DNA from: Bradyrhizobium sp. Ai1a-2
GTDB taxonomy: Bacteria > Pseudomonadota > Alphaproteobacteria > Rhizobiales > Xanthobacteraceae
NCBI RefSeq assembly: GCF_000426245.1
Contig: NZ_AUEZ01000001.1
Location: forward strand, 268,344 to 332,343
Direction: 5' to 3'
DNA length: 64,000 nucleotides
A program made the position numbers and the translations under genes. Below are positions 9,185 through 16,329 of the stretch, piece after piece (position 1 is the stretch's first letter; each line of letters starts with the position of its first letter). The notes beneath the pieces are model-generated. The model had not been told where the DNA came from. It did not search any database and saw nothing but the letters and a program-made list of their open reading frames with translations.

Positions 9185-9537
9185 TTCGACTCCGTGAAGG
9201 CGTCGATTGACAGCGTTTTCTTGGACTCATAGAGCCGGATCGCATAGGCGAGCATAACGGCGGTCACAGCCATACCAATGACGATAGCGGTGACGACGAG
9301 TGCAGATGGTATCGGGTCGACGGCGCGTGAGGCCGCTTCCGACAAACTCAGTGTGCGGTCGATGATCGGCGCCGTGCCGTCAGTCACATAGCCGATTGCA
9401 ACGATGACGATGTGGGTGCCGGTTCCCATCAGGGAAAATCCGATGATGATCCGCAGGATGTTGCGGTGTGTGAGCATGCCCCAAAGTCCGATCAGGATCA
9501 GGAGAAGGCCCGTTGTCAGAACGATGCTCGAGATCAT
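9178..9537 (-). CDS. mrpC: Mrp antiporter subunit C (NuoK-like)
   Basis: A 119-residue protein with three predicted membrane helices, matching the MrpC/MnhC/NuoK family. Signature parts are LLILIGLWGMLTHRNILRII near the start and DPIPSALVVTAIVIGMAV in the second half, the counterpart of the conserved DPLPQALVLTAIVIG. Its end overlaps the start of the fused MrpD gene by seven bases, and 25 bp separate it from mrpB. Confidence 0.9.
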   Translation of the reverse strand: MISSIVLTTGLLLILIGLWGMLTHRNILRIIIGFSLMGTGTHIVIVAIGYVTDGTAPIIDRTLSLSEAASRAVDPIPSALVVTAIVIGMAVTAVMLAYAIRLYESKKTLSIDAFTESKW

Positions 9538-9562
9538 CAGACAGCTTCCTTCGCATGAGGGG

Positions 9563-10264
9563 TCAGGGCCGGAATCGGTCGAGAATGACGCTCAGCTCGC
9601 AGCCGACCTTGATGCCCAGAAGCGCCGACAGGACCGGAATCGCACCAGCGCTGAAGAAGGCGCCGAACTGCCCAAGCGGGAGGATCCGGTTGTCCAGGAA
9701 GCCGCCCGCGCCGACCAGCCCCGCAATGCCCGTCAACACAAACAACGCGCCGGCCACAGACTCCGTGATGCCCAGGAATTCGAGATCGGGCCGGTATTGC
9801 GGATAGGCCAGCAGCATCAGCAGCACGCCGGAAGCGATGACGGCGCCGCCCTGGAAACCGCCGCCCGCGGTCAGGTGCCCGTTCATGATGATATAGGCCG
9901 CGAAGAGGGAAATCAGCGGAACGAGGATCTGAGTGCCAGTCTGCACGATCTCCGACGACGGCCGGGCTCCGTCAAAGCGATCCGCGAGGGAGCCACTCTG
10001 TGGCAGGCGTTCCCCGCCGAGCACGAGGCCGACGCCCGCGGCCACCATGAACAAAACGGCGACTTCTCCGAGAGTGTCAAACGCGCGGTAGGTCAGCAAT
10101 ATGCCGGTGATGACATTCGGCGCGCCCAACTCCTGCGGCACGAGCCTGATGTAGCTTTCCGCCAGGGGCCGCGCCGACTGCTGCTCGGTGTAGCCGATGA
10201 CGAGACTTGCAAAGACAAGCCCGAACGAGACAATGGCGACGATGGTAGGGAGCCGCCGGATCAT
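9563..10264 (-). CDS. mrpB: Mrp subunit B with N-terminal MbhE-like segment
   Basis: A 233-residue membrane protein. The first 80 or so residues contain TYRAFDTLGEVAVLFMVA, the mark of the MbhE-like domain normally found at the C-terminus of MrpA. The rest is a standard MrpB (MnhB) domain: GTQILVPLISLFAAYIIMNG followed by HLTAGGGFQGGAVIASGVLL. The start overlaps the mrpG stop (ATGA). The domain order MbhE then MrpB matches the gene order in Mbh/Mbs-type complexes, so the MrpA tail appears to be redistributed in this operon. Confidence 0.88.
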   Translation of the reverse strand: MIRRLPTIVAIVSFGLVFASLVIGYTEQQSARPLAESYIRLVPQELGAPNVITGILLTYRAFDTLGEVAVLFMVAAGVGLVLGGERLPQSGSLADRFDGARPSSEIVQTGTQILVPLISLFAAYIIMNGHLTAGGGFQGGAVIASGVLLMLLAYPQYRPDLEFLGITESVAGALFVLTGIAGLVGAGGFLDNRILPLGQFGAFFSAGAIPVLSALLGIKVGCELSVILDRFRP

Positions 10265-10599
10265 ATGCCGCTTCCTGCTTTCTGCTGCGCGTCACGCAGA
10301 GCGTCTATACCGGTATTGCCGGCCATCGGAATCCGAATGCTGTGCGCGGCCCGCGCCAGCGCATGCGAGGAGACAGGATTCGTCATCAGCACGAAATAGG
10401 CGATGATCAAAAGCTTGAAGCCCCAGCCCGGGTGATAGATGGCCAGGCCCGCGAGCACCAGGGTGTTGCCGAGCGTGGTGGCTTTCGTGCCTGCCTGCAT
10501 GCGGGTATACACATCGGGCATGCGCAACATGCCGAGCCCGGCCGAAAAGTGGAAGATTGCACCGAGCAGGACCAGAGCGCTTCCGATCAAATCCATCAT
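10261..10599 (-). CDS. mrpG: Mrp antiporter subunit G
   Basis: A 112-residue protein with three membrane helices and the MrpG/MnhG/PhaG signature LGMLRMPDVYTRMQAGTKATTLG. I set the start at ATG 10599 because it overlaps the preceding stop in an ATGA arrangement and yields the family's usual length; the longer upstream reading frame has no hydrophobic or conserved sequence. It is needed for a functional Mrp complex in other bacteria. Confidence 0.9.
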   Translation of the reverse strand: MMDLIGSALVLLGAIFHFSAGLGMLRMPDVYTRMQAGTKATTLGNTLVLAGLAIYHPGWGFKLLIIAYFVLMTNPVSSHALARAAHSIRIPMAGNTGIDALRDAQQKAGSGI

Positions 10600-10838
10600 G
10601 GGGCTCTCTCTGTTGTCCTGCGGATCGCATAGAGGAAAATGAGCACCGACAGGCCGGATCCGATCGACGCCTCCGTCATTGCGACATCCGGCGCGCCCAG
10701 CAGGACGTAGCAAACCGCTGCGAACAGGCTCGCCAGCCCGCCGCTGATCGCCGCCGCCAGGGTACTGTCCAGGCTCACGGCTAGAATGCCGCTCACGACA
10801 ATGCTGCCGCACAACAGGTAGACGAAGAGATCAAGCAT
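10596..10838 (-). CDS. MbhD/DUF4040-like Mrp subunit (MrpA C-terminal domain as a separate gene)
   Basis: An 80-residue, three-helix protein with the DUF4040/MbhD signature FAAVCYVLLGAPDVAMTEASIGSGLS. In classical Mrp operons this domain is part of MrpA; here it is a separate gene, as in membrane-bound hydrogenase and Mbs-type complexes. The start ATG 10838 lies four bases after the mrpF stop, with GAGGT upstream; an earlier in-frame ATG at 10871 overlaps mrpF and adds only polar sequence. Confidence 0.85.
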   Translation of the reverse strand: MLDLFVYLLCGSIVVSGILAVSLDSTLAAAISGGLASLFAAVCYVLLGAPDVAMTEASIGSGLSVLIFLYAIRRTTERAP

Positions 10839-10842
10839 GCCG

Positions 10843-11103
10843 TCAAAGACCTCGCTCGAGATAGCGTGCAATCGCCAGGACAGCCAGAAAACTCAGAACA
10901 CCGTAAACCAGAGCAACATCCAGATAGATGGAACGGCCGGCCACATGCGCGTAAAGCGCAATGAGAGAGATCGAAACGACGGTCAGCATATCGATCGCCG
11001 CAACGCGGTCCACCGTGGTCCGTCCGAGAATCAGACGTAGCACGCCGAACCCGACACCAAGAAAGATCAGAATCGCCGAGGCGGTGAGGATTGCGTCAGC
11101 CAA
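10843..11103 (-). CDS. mrpF: Mrp antiporter subunit F
   Basis: An 86-residue, three-helix protein with FGVLRLILGRTTVDRVAAID, close to the MrpF consensus (R-x-x-GP-T-x-x-DRVVAxD). I choose the TTG at 11103, which overlaps the end of mrpE, because it gives the usual MrpF length; extending to ATG 11208 would add 35 hydrophilic residues from inside mrpE. Confidence 0.87.
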   Translation of the reverse strand: MADAILTASAILIFLGVGFGVLRLILGRTTVDRVAAIDMLTVVSISLIALYAHVAGRSIYLDVALVYGVLSFLAVLAIARYLERGL

Positions 11104-11614
11104 AGGTCTTCCCCAGATGCTCTTCGAATGCTCCGGCAATGGCGCGGGTCGCTTCGTCCGGGTCTGTTGTTTTGACGTCGAGCCAATGAACGAAGAGGCT
11201 GTCGCCATCGATGTCGACGACGAGCGATCCGGGCGTCAGCGCTATGGAGCTGGCAAGTGCAAGACGTCCGACCGGAGTTTTGAGTCCCGTTCTGATCCGG
11301 ACGATGCCGGGGTCGATGTTGATGCGTGGTGCATAGACGTAGCGCATCATGTTGATGTTCGCACGGACCAGCTCGACCAGAAAGATGCCGGTGTAGAGAA
11401 CGAAGTGATAGAGGCGCTCGGGGGATAAGCGGACGTCGCGCCACGCGCCCGGTTTGCGCGTGAACATGTAGGCCAGAACGACGGAAATGATTGCGCCGGT
11501 CGCGAGCACGCTAACGTCGAAGGACGAGTTCGCTGCGAACCAGATAAATGTGAGAAGCACCGATAGCCAAAGGAAGCCGCTCGGTCGTTTCGCTGCGGGT
11601 TGATTTGGCGCCAT
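11096..11614 (-). CDS. mrpE: Mrp antiporter subunit E
   Basis: About 172 residues with two N-terminal membrane helices (FLWLSVLLTFIWFAANSSF and VLATGAIISVVLAYMF) and a cytoplasmic domain carrying the family segment LASSIALTPGSLVVDIDGD. It is the first gene of the Mrp operon, whose order is E, F, MbhD-like, G, MbhE-B, C, D-D. It begins 31 bp after the RND permease stop on the same strand, so read-through from the efflux genes is likely. TTG 11623 is an alternative start. Confidence 0.9.
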   Translation of the reverse strand: MAPNQPAAKRPSGFLWLSVLLTFIWFAANSSFDVSVLATGAIISVVLAYMFTRKPGAWRDVRLSPERLYHFVLYTGIFLVELVRANINMMRYVYAPRINIDPGIVRIRTGLKTPVGRLALASSIALTPGSLVVDIDGDSLFVHWLDVKTTDPDEATRAIAGAFEEHLGKTFG

Positions 11615-11645
11615 TGTCAGCAACCCCGACTGCCAGAATCCAGTG

Positions 11646-14600
11646 TTACGAGCTGATCGTCGGAGTGCCGGTCCCCGCCGGCCTCTGCTGATCGGCTGAT
11701 TTCTCCACTCCCCTGAACCAGGCTACGTACAAGGTAGGAAGGAAGATAAGCGTAAGAATCGTTGCGACCAGCAATCCCCCCATGATCGCGAAGGCCATTG
11801 GTCCCCAGAACACCGTTGGAGCAATCGGGATCATGCCAAGGACGGTCGATACCGCGGTCAGCATGATCGGGCGGAAGCGCGAACTGCTGGCATTGATTGC
11901 GGCTGACCAGACGTCCTTTCCCTCTGCGCGTTCGGCGTCGATTTGGCCGATCAGGATCACGGCGTTCTTGGTAATCATGCCGATCAGCGCCAGAATGCCA
12001 AGAATGGCGACGAAGCCGAGCGGCCTTTGCGACACGAGCAGCGCCGCGACAACGCCGATCAAGCCGAGAGGCGCAACGCTGAGGACCAGGAACAGTCGCT
12101 GAAAACTCTGCAGCTGGGCCATGAGGACAGTAAACATCAGCAACAGCATGACCGGAACGACGGCCATGACGGAAGCTTGCGAAGACTTGCTTTCTTCAAC
12201 GGTCCCGCCCACGACGATGCGATAGGTGCGGGGAAGGGTTGCTGCCAGCTTATCGACCGCCGGCGCCAGCGCGTTGATCACGGCTTCCGGAAGTGACCCG
12301 GGCGCCACATCGGCTTGCACGGTCAGCGTGGGTACGCGGTCGCGCCGCCAAACCAGTGGATATTCCTGCTTGTATTCGAATGTCGCGAACTGGTTCAGCG
12401 GAACCGTGCGGCCGTTTGGGAGCGGCACCTGCAGGGTACTCAGAGTCGGCAGCGAGACGCGCTGTTCGTCGGTCGCGCGTACGAGAACATCAACAAGATA
12501 GATATCGTCGCGGACCTGAGTGACGGGCGCGCCCGAAATCACGGTATTCAGGACGCCAGCCACCGCCTGCGAGCTCAAACCCAATAGTCGCGCCTCGTCC
12601 TGGTCAACATGGATGCGGAGCTGACGTGCGGGCTCCATCCAGTCAAAATTGACTTGCTGGGCTTGCGGATTGGTTGCAACGATCTGGGCCAGGTTCAGTG
12701 CGATGTCGCGCACCTTGTCAATGTCGGGGCCACTCACGCGATATTGCACGGGCCAGCCGACCGGCGGGCCGAGTTCGAGCGGAGAGATCCGGGAGACCGC
12801 GCTCGGGAACTCATTGGCCAGGAACTTTTCAAGCTTGACGCGAAGGCGCTCGCGCGCAGCGACATCCTTAGCGACGATCACCACCTGCGTGAAAAAGTCG
12901 TTCGCCAACTGGACATTGAGCGGCAGATAGAAGCGAATGGCGCCGCGTCCCACATAGGTGCTCCAGCGGGCTACGTCCGTATCGCCTTTCAGGGTCGTAT
13001 CGAAGCGCTTCGCGGCGGCTTCGCTGGCATACATCGACGCACTCTGCGGCAGGCTGATATCGACCAGAAGCTCCGGACGGTCGGAAGACGGAAAGAATTG
13101 ACGGGGAATGAGCGGAAGGGCGAGATAGGACAGAACGAAGAGCGCCACGGTGAGAAGAATCGTCACCCATTTCGCGCGCATGGCTGCGCTAAGAAAGTTT
13201 TGATACCAGGAGAGAATTCTGCTGGGGTTCGAGGTTTGTGATGTTCGGGGCGGTTTCAGAATGACGACGCCGAGAAGCGGCGCGAAGACGACGGCCACAA
13301 ACCAGGATACGAGCAGCGCGATGCTGACGACGGCAAACAGCGAGAACGTGTACTCTCCCGCAGAACTTGCCGCAAAGCCGACGGGAACAAATCCGGCGAT
13401 GGTTACCAGCGTTCCCGCGAGCATGGCGAACGCGTAGGTCCGGAACGCGAATGTCGCAGCTTCAACCTTGTCGTCGCCCGCAGCCAGCCGGTTGAGGGTG
13501 GCGTCGGTGGTGGTCATCGCGTCATCGACGAGCAGTGCCAGCGCGATGATCAGGGCGCCGAGCGATATCCGCTGCATGTCAATGCTCGCCATCTGCATGA
13601 TCGGAAAGACGATGGCGAGCGTCAAGGGAATGGATAGCGCTATGATCAGCCCCGGGCGGATCCCGAGACTGATGAAGCTGATCACCAGAATGATGGCGAT
13701 TGCCTGCAACAACGAGGTCATGAACTCGGAGATGGCGCCATCAACCGTGACGGCCTGATCGGCGACCAGGATTGGCTGGATACCTATCGGCAGGTCCGCG
13801 GTGATCTGGTCGATCGCCTGCTTGATGTTTTTCCCGAGGGCGAGAATATCGCCGCCCTCCCGCATGGCGATCGCAAGTCCGATCGCCGGCTCCCCGTTGA
13901 CGCGAAACATGGGCTGGGGCGGATCGGAATAGCCGCGCCGCACCTGCGCTATGTCACTCAGGCGGAGCGTCCGTCCGCCGGCGACGAAGTTGATGTTGGC
14001 GACGTCTTGCTCCGTCCGAAACGCCCCTGATACCTGCAGCGAAAGGCTCTCCTCGCCGGTTTGGATGGTGCCGGCCGGACGTACAACGTTTTGGGCCTGG
14101 AGGGCGGCGACGAGCGCCGAGCGGTCGATGCCAAGGCCGGAAAGCTCCTTCATCGAGAATTCGACAAAAATCCGTTCGTCCTGCGCGCCTAGCAGCTCGA
14201 TCTCCGAGACGTCGCGAACAAGAAGCAGCTTCGAGCGGATATCTTCAACGTAGTCGCGAAGTTCACGATGGGTGAACCCGTCGCTCGTAAAACCGTAGAT
14301 GATCCCGAATGTCGCGCCGAAATCGTCGTTGAAGCCGGGCCCGACGATGCCTGCAGGCAGCGTATGCCTGATATCGCCGATGTTCTTGCGAACCTGATAC
14401 CAGGTGTCGGCGACTTCCTTGGCGTTTGCGCTGCCTTTCAAGTTGACGAAAATCGTCGTGATGCCGGCCTTAGTATAGCTGCGCAAGAAGTCGAGATGCG
14501 GCGTTTCCTGCAGCCTGCGCTCGAGCCGCTCTGTCACTTGCTTGAGTGTATCCTCGATGGTTGCTCCAGGCCACGCGGCCTGAACAACCATGGTCTTGAT

Positions 14601-14729
14601 GATGAAGGTGGGATCCTCGCTGCGCCCAAGACGGAAATAGGATACGGCGCCGGCCAGGACGGCGATTATCATGAGAAAAGCGACGAACGAGCGGTGATTC
14701 AGCGCCCATTCTGAAAGATTGAATCTCAT
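11646..14729 (-). CDS. RND efflux transporter permease (AcrB/HAE1 type)
   Basis: A 1027-residue inner-membrane pump with the usual twelve-helix RND layout. The N-terminus MRFNLSEWALNHRSFVAFLM, the periplasmic GPGFNDDFGATFGIIYGF region, the TM4 proton-relay segment LIIALALLVDDAMT with its paired aspartates, and the C-terminal RFRPIMLTAVSTVLGMIPIA are all clear. It couples proton entry to substrate export with the adaptor encoded just upstream. ATG 14729 overlaps the adaptor stop (ATGA). No outer-membrane channel gene is adjacent; the NodT-type gene at 55.2 kb belongs to another set. The substrate cannot be read from the sequence. Confidence 0.93.
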   Translation of the reverse strand: MRFNLSEWALNHRSFVAFLMIIAVLAGAVSYFRLGRSEDPTFIIKTMVVQAAWPGATIEDTLKQVTERLERRLQETPHLDFLRSYTKAGITTIFVNLKGSANAKEVADTWYQVRKNIGDIRHTLPAGIVGPGFNDDFGATFGIIYGFTSDGFTHRELRDYVEDIRSKLLLVRDVSEIELLGAQDERIFVEFSMKELSGLGIDRSALVAALQAQNVVRPAGTIQTGEESLSLQVSGAFRTEQDVANINFVAGGRTLRLSDIAQVRRGYSDPPQPMFRVNGEPAIGLAIAMREGGDILALGKNIKQAIDQITADLPIGIQPILVADQAVTVDGAISEFMTSLLQAIAIILVISFISLGIRPGLIIALSIPLTLAIVFPIMQMASIDMQRISLGALIIALALLVDDAMTTTDATLNRLAAGDDKVEAATFAFRTYAFAMLAGTLVTIAGFVPVGFAASSAGEYTFSLFAVVSIALLVSWFVAVVFAPLLGVVILKPPRTSQTSNPSRILSWYQNFLSAAMRAKWVTILLTVALFVLSYLALPLIPRQFFPSSDRPELLVDISLPQSASMYASEAAAKRFDTTLKGDTDVARWSTYVGRGAIRFYLPLNVQLANDFFTQVVIVAKDVAARERLRVKLEKFLANEFPSAVSRISPLELGPPVGWPVQYRVSGPDIDKVRDIALNLAQIVATNPQAQQVNFDWMEPARQLRIHVDQDEARLLGLSSQAVAGVLNTVISGAPVTQVRDDIYLVDVLVRATDEQRVSLPTLSTLQVPLPNGRTVPLNQFATFEYKQEYPLVWRRDRVPTLTVQADVAPGSLPEAVINALAPAVDKLAATLPRTYRIVVGGTVEESKSSQASVMAVVPVMLLLMFTVLMAQLQSFQRLFLVLSVAPLGLIGVVAALLVSQRPLGFVAILGILALIGMITKNAVILIGQIDAERAEGKDVWSAAINASSSRFRPIMLTAVSTVLGMIPIAPTVFWGPMAFAIMGGLLVATILTLIFLPTLYVAWFRGVEKSADQQRPAGTGTPTISS

Positions 14730-15841
14730 GACGGCCCCGACCCGAGTATGCGAATCTTCTGGCCCGGGTGCAGGGCTTGTACGCCTGCCGTGACCACGAT
14801 TTCGCCGGTGTCGATTCCCTGGGAGACTGCTACCAGCGCCTGGTTGAAGCGCAGCACGTCGATGTTTCGTAATGATACGGTACTCTTGGCTGGATCGACG
14901 ACCCACACAGCGGGCTGTTGATTTGCCCTCGTCAACGCCGTGGCCGGGATTTCAATGATCGGAACGGCCTCCGTTTCCATGCGTCCGGTCACGGTCGCGC
15001 CAAGACGCATGGCCGCTGGAGGATCGGTCAGGCCAACCTTCACTTCGAAAGTTCGTGTTGCCGGATTGGCTTGCGGCGCGACTTCGCGGATGCGACCTCG
15101 CGCGGTCACCGTGGGGTCGTCGGTCAGATTGACGTTGATTTCTGGATCGCTCGGGGCTGTTCGGATCACTTGGGCGGGAATGTCGAAGACGGCATCGCGG
15201 CCATCCTTGCGGGCAACCCTGACGATGCTTTGTCCGGACTGGACGACTTCGCCCGCGGCGGGACCAATTGTCGTCAGAACACCCGGAGCGTCAGCCTTGA
15301 GCTCGGTGAAACCAACCAGATCATGCGCGATCTTGAGCTGGGCTTCGGCCGCATCGACCTGGGATTGAGCGGTTTGCTGAGCCTGTTTTGCCTGATCGAA
15401 GTTGACGTTCGTGGTCCAGCCCTGCGCGAAGAGAGTCTGCTGGCGTTCGAATTGATTGCGGGCCTGAACCAATTGCCCCTGGGCGGCTGCGAGGGCCGCT
15501 TGCGCCTGCCGTAGACCGTTCATCTCGTTCTGCGTTTCGAGGCGCGCAACGACCTGGCCGCGCTCCACCCGATCTCCGAGCTTGCCGTTGTTCTCGAGAA
15601 GCCGACCGCCAATTCGGAACGAAAGCGAAACCTCGTCCTCTGCTTCAATCCTGCCGGTAAACGTAAACGTTGTTCCGGCTTTGCTCTTTTCAACGGTTAC
15701 GGTTCGAACCGGACGAACGACAGGGGCGGCTGTTTCTGTCTCGCGTCCGCAACCCGCAAGCAATACGGAAGCAGCCAAAATCATCATTCCGGTCTGCCGC
15801 ACGCGACGAATTCTCTTCAACCGGGCGGCATACGCAGACAT
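14726..15841 (-). CDS. RND efflux periplasmic adaptor lipoprotein
   Basis: A 371-residue membrane-fusion protein. The N-terminus is a lipoprotein signal with lipobox LLAGC, followed by the conserved RPVRTVTVEKS strand and a barrel-lipoyl region. A coiled-coil hairpin (about 95-175, rich in Q and A, with RQQTLFAQGWTTNVNFDQAK) and a second barrel half follow. Start ATG 15841 has GGGAG eight bases upstream. It overlaps the permease gene by four bases and should link the pump to an outer-membrane channel. Confidence 0.9.
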   Translation of the reverse strand: MSAYAARLKRIRRVRQTGMMILAASVLLAGCGRETETAAPVVRPVRTVTVEKSKAGTTFTFTGRIEAEDEVSLSFRIGGRLLENNGKLGDRVERGQVVARLETQNEMNGLRQAQAALAAAQGQLVQARNQFERQQTLFAQGWTTNVNFDQAKQAQQTAQSQVDAAEAQLKIAHDLVGFTELKADAPGVLTTIGPAAGEVVQSGQSIVRVARKDGRDAVFDIPAQVIRTAPSDPEINVNLTDDPTVTARGRIREVAPQANPATRTFEVKVGLTDPPAAMRLGATVTGRMETEAVPIIEIPATALTRANQQPAVWVVDPAKSTVSLRNIDVLRFNQALVAVSQGIDTGEIVVTAGVQALHPGQKIRILGSGPS

Positions 15842-16329
15842 GGCTTGCTCCCTTGTTTGCTTTACCTGGTTCTTCTCGCCATTCTTTGATCGCTGTTGTC
15901 GTCGCGTCTTCCGGTGGAGAGTCCACACCCCGCTGCGAAGATCATATGGCCGAGCGAAATAATCCTCAAGCGGATGGGCTTGCGAGCCTCGCAGACATGC
16001 AAGCAGACGCGTAGCGCCACGCACCTTCGAGAGTCAGCCAGCTTGTGTGGAGGAGCTGGCGCTGGATCGACTTTTGGAGAAGCGCCGGTAGGTAAGTCAT
16101 GCTGACCTGTAGCTGTCTTAATTGCCTGTAGCTGTCTTAATTGGAAGATTGATGAGCTTCGCAGCGCGGCGTGGAGCTTTCCAATCCCATGAAGGGAAAT
16201 CAACGACGCGTCTTGGTTGTGAGCTTGGGATTCGCATGCCGCAATTGTTCGTTGCGTTGTATTTGGTGACGGACGGTGCGATGATCGTCGCGCCAATTGA
16301 CTTGAATGCGATTGTGCTGGAGCAAGAGC
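15842..16329. other. Divergent intergenic region between efflux operon and P-type ATPase
   Basis: About 490 bp with no convincing gene. It must hold the promoters for the minus-strand efflux-Mrp unit and for the plus-strand ATPase. The only obvious structure is a perfect 19-bp tandem duplication at 16106-16143, listed separately. Confidence 0.6.
16106..16143. repeat. 19-bp perfect tandem duplication
   Basis: The unit CCTGTAGCTGTCTTAATTG occurs twice without a gap or mismatch. It lies in the divergent promoter region 186 bp before the ATPase start. It may be a replication-slippage product or a duplicated regulator site. Confidence 0.8.

Noticed and set aside
9404..10399. 331-codon plus-strand frame within the Mrp operon
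   Set aside because: Antisense to mrpC, mrpB and mrpG, which are all firmly identified; very polar with no domain.
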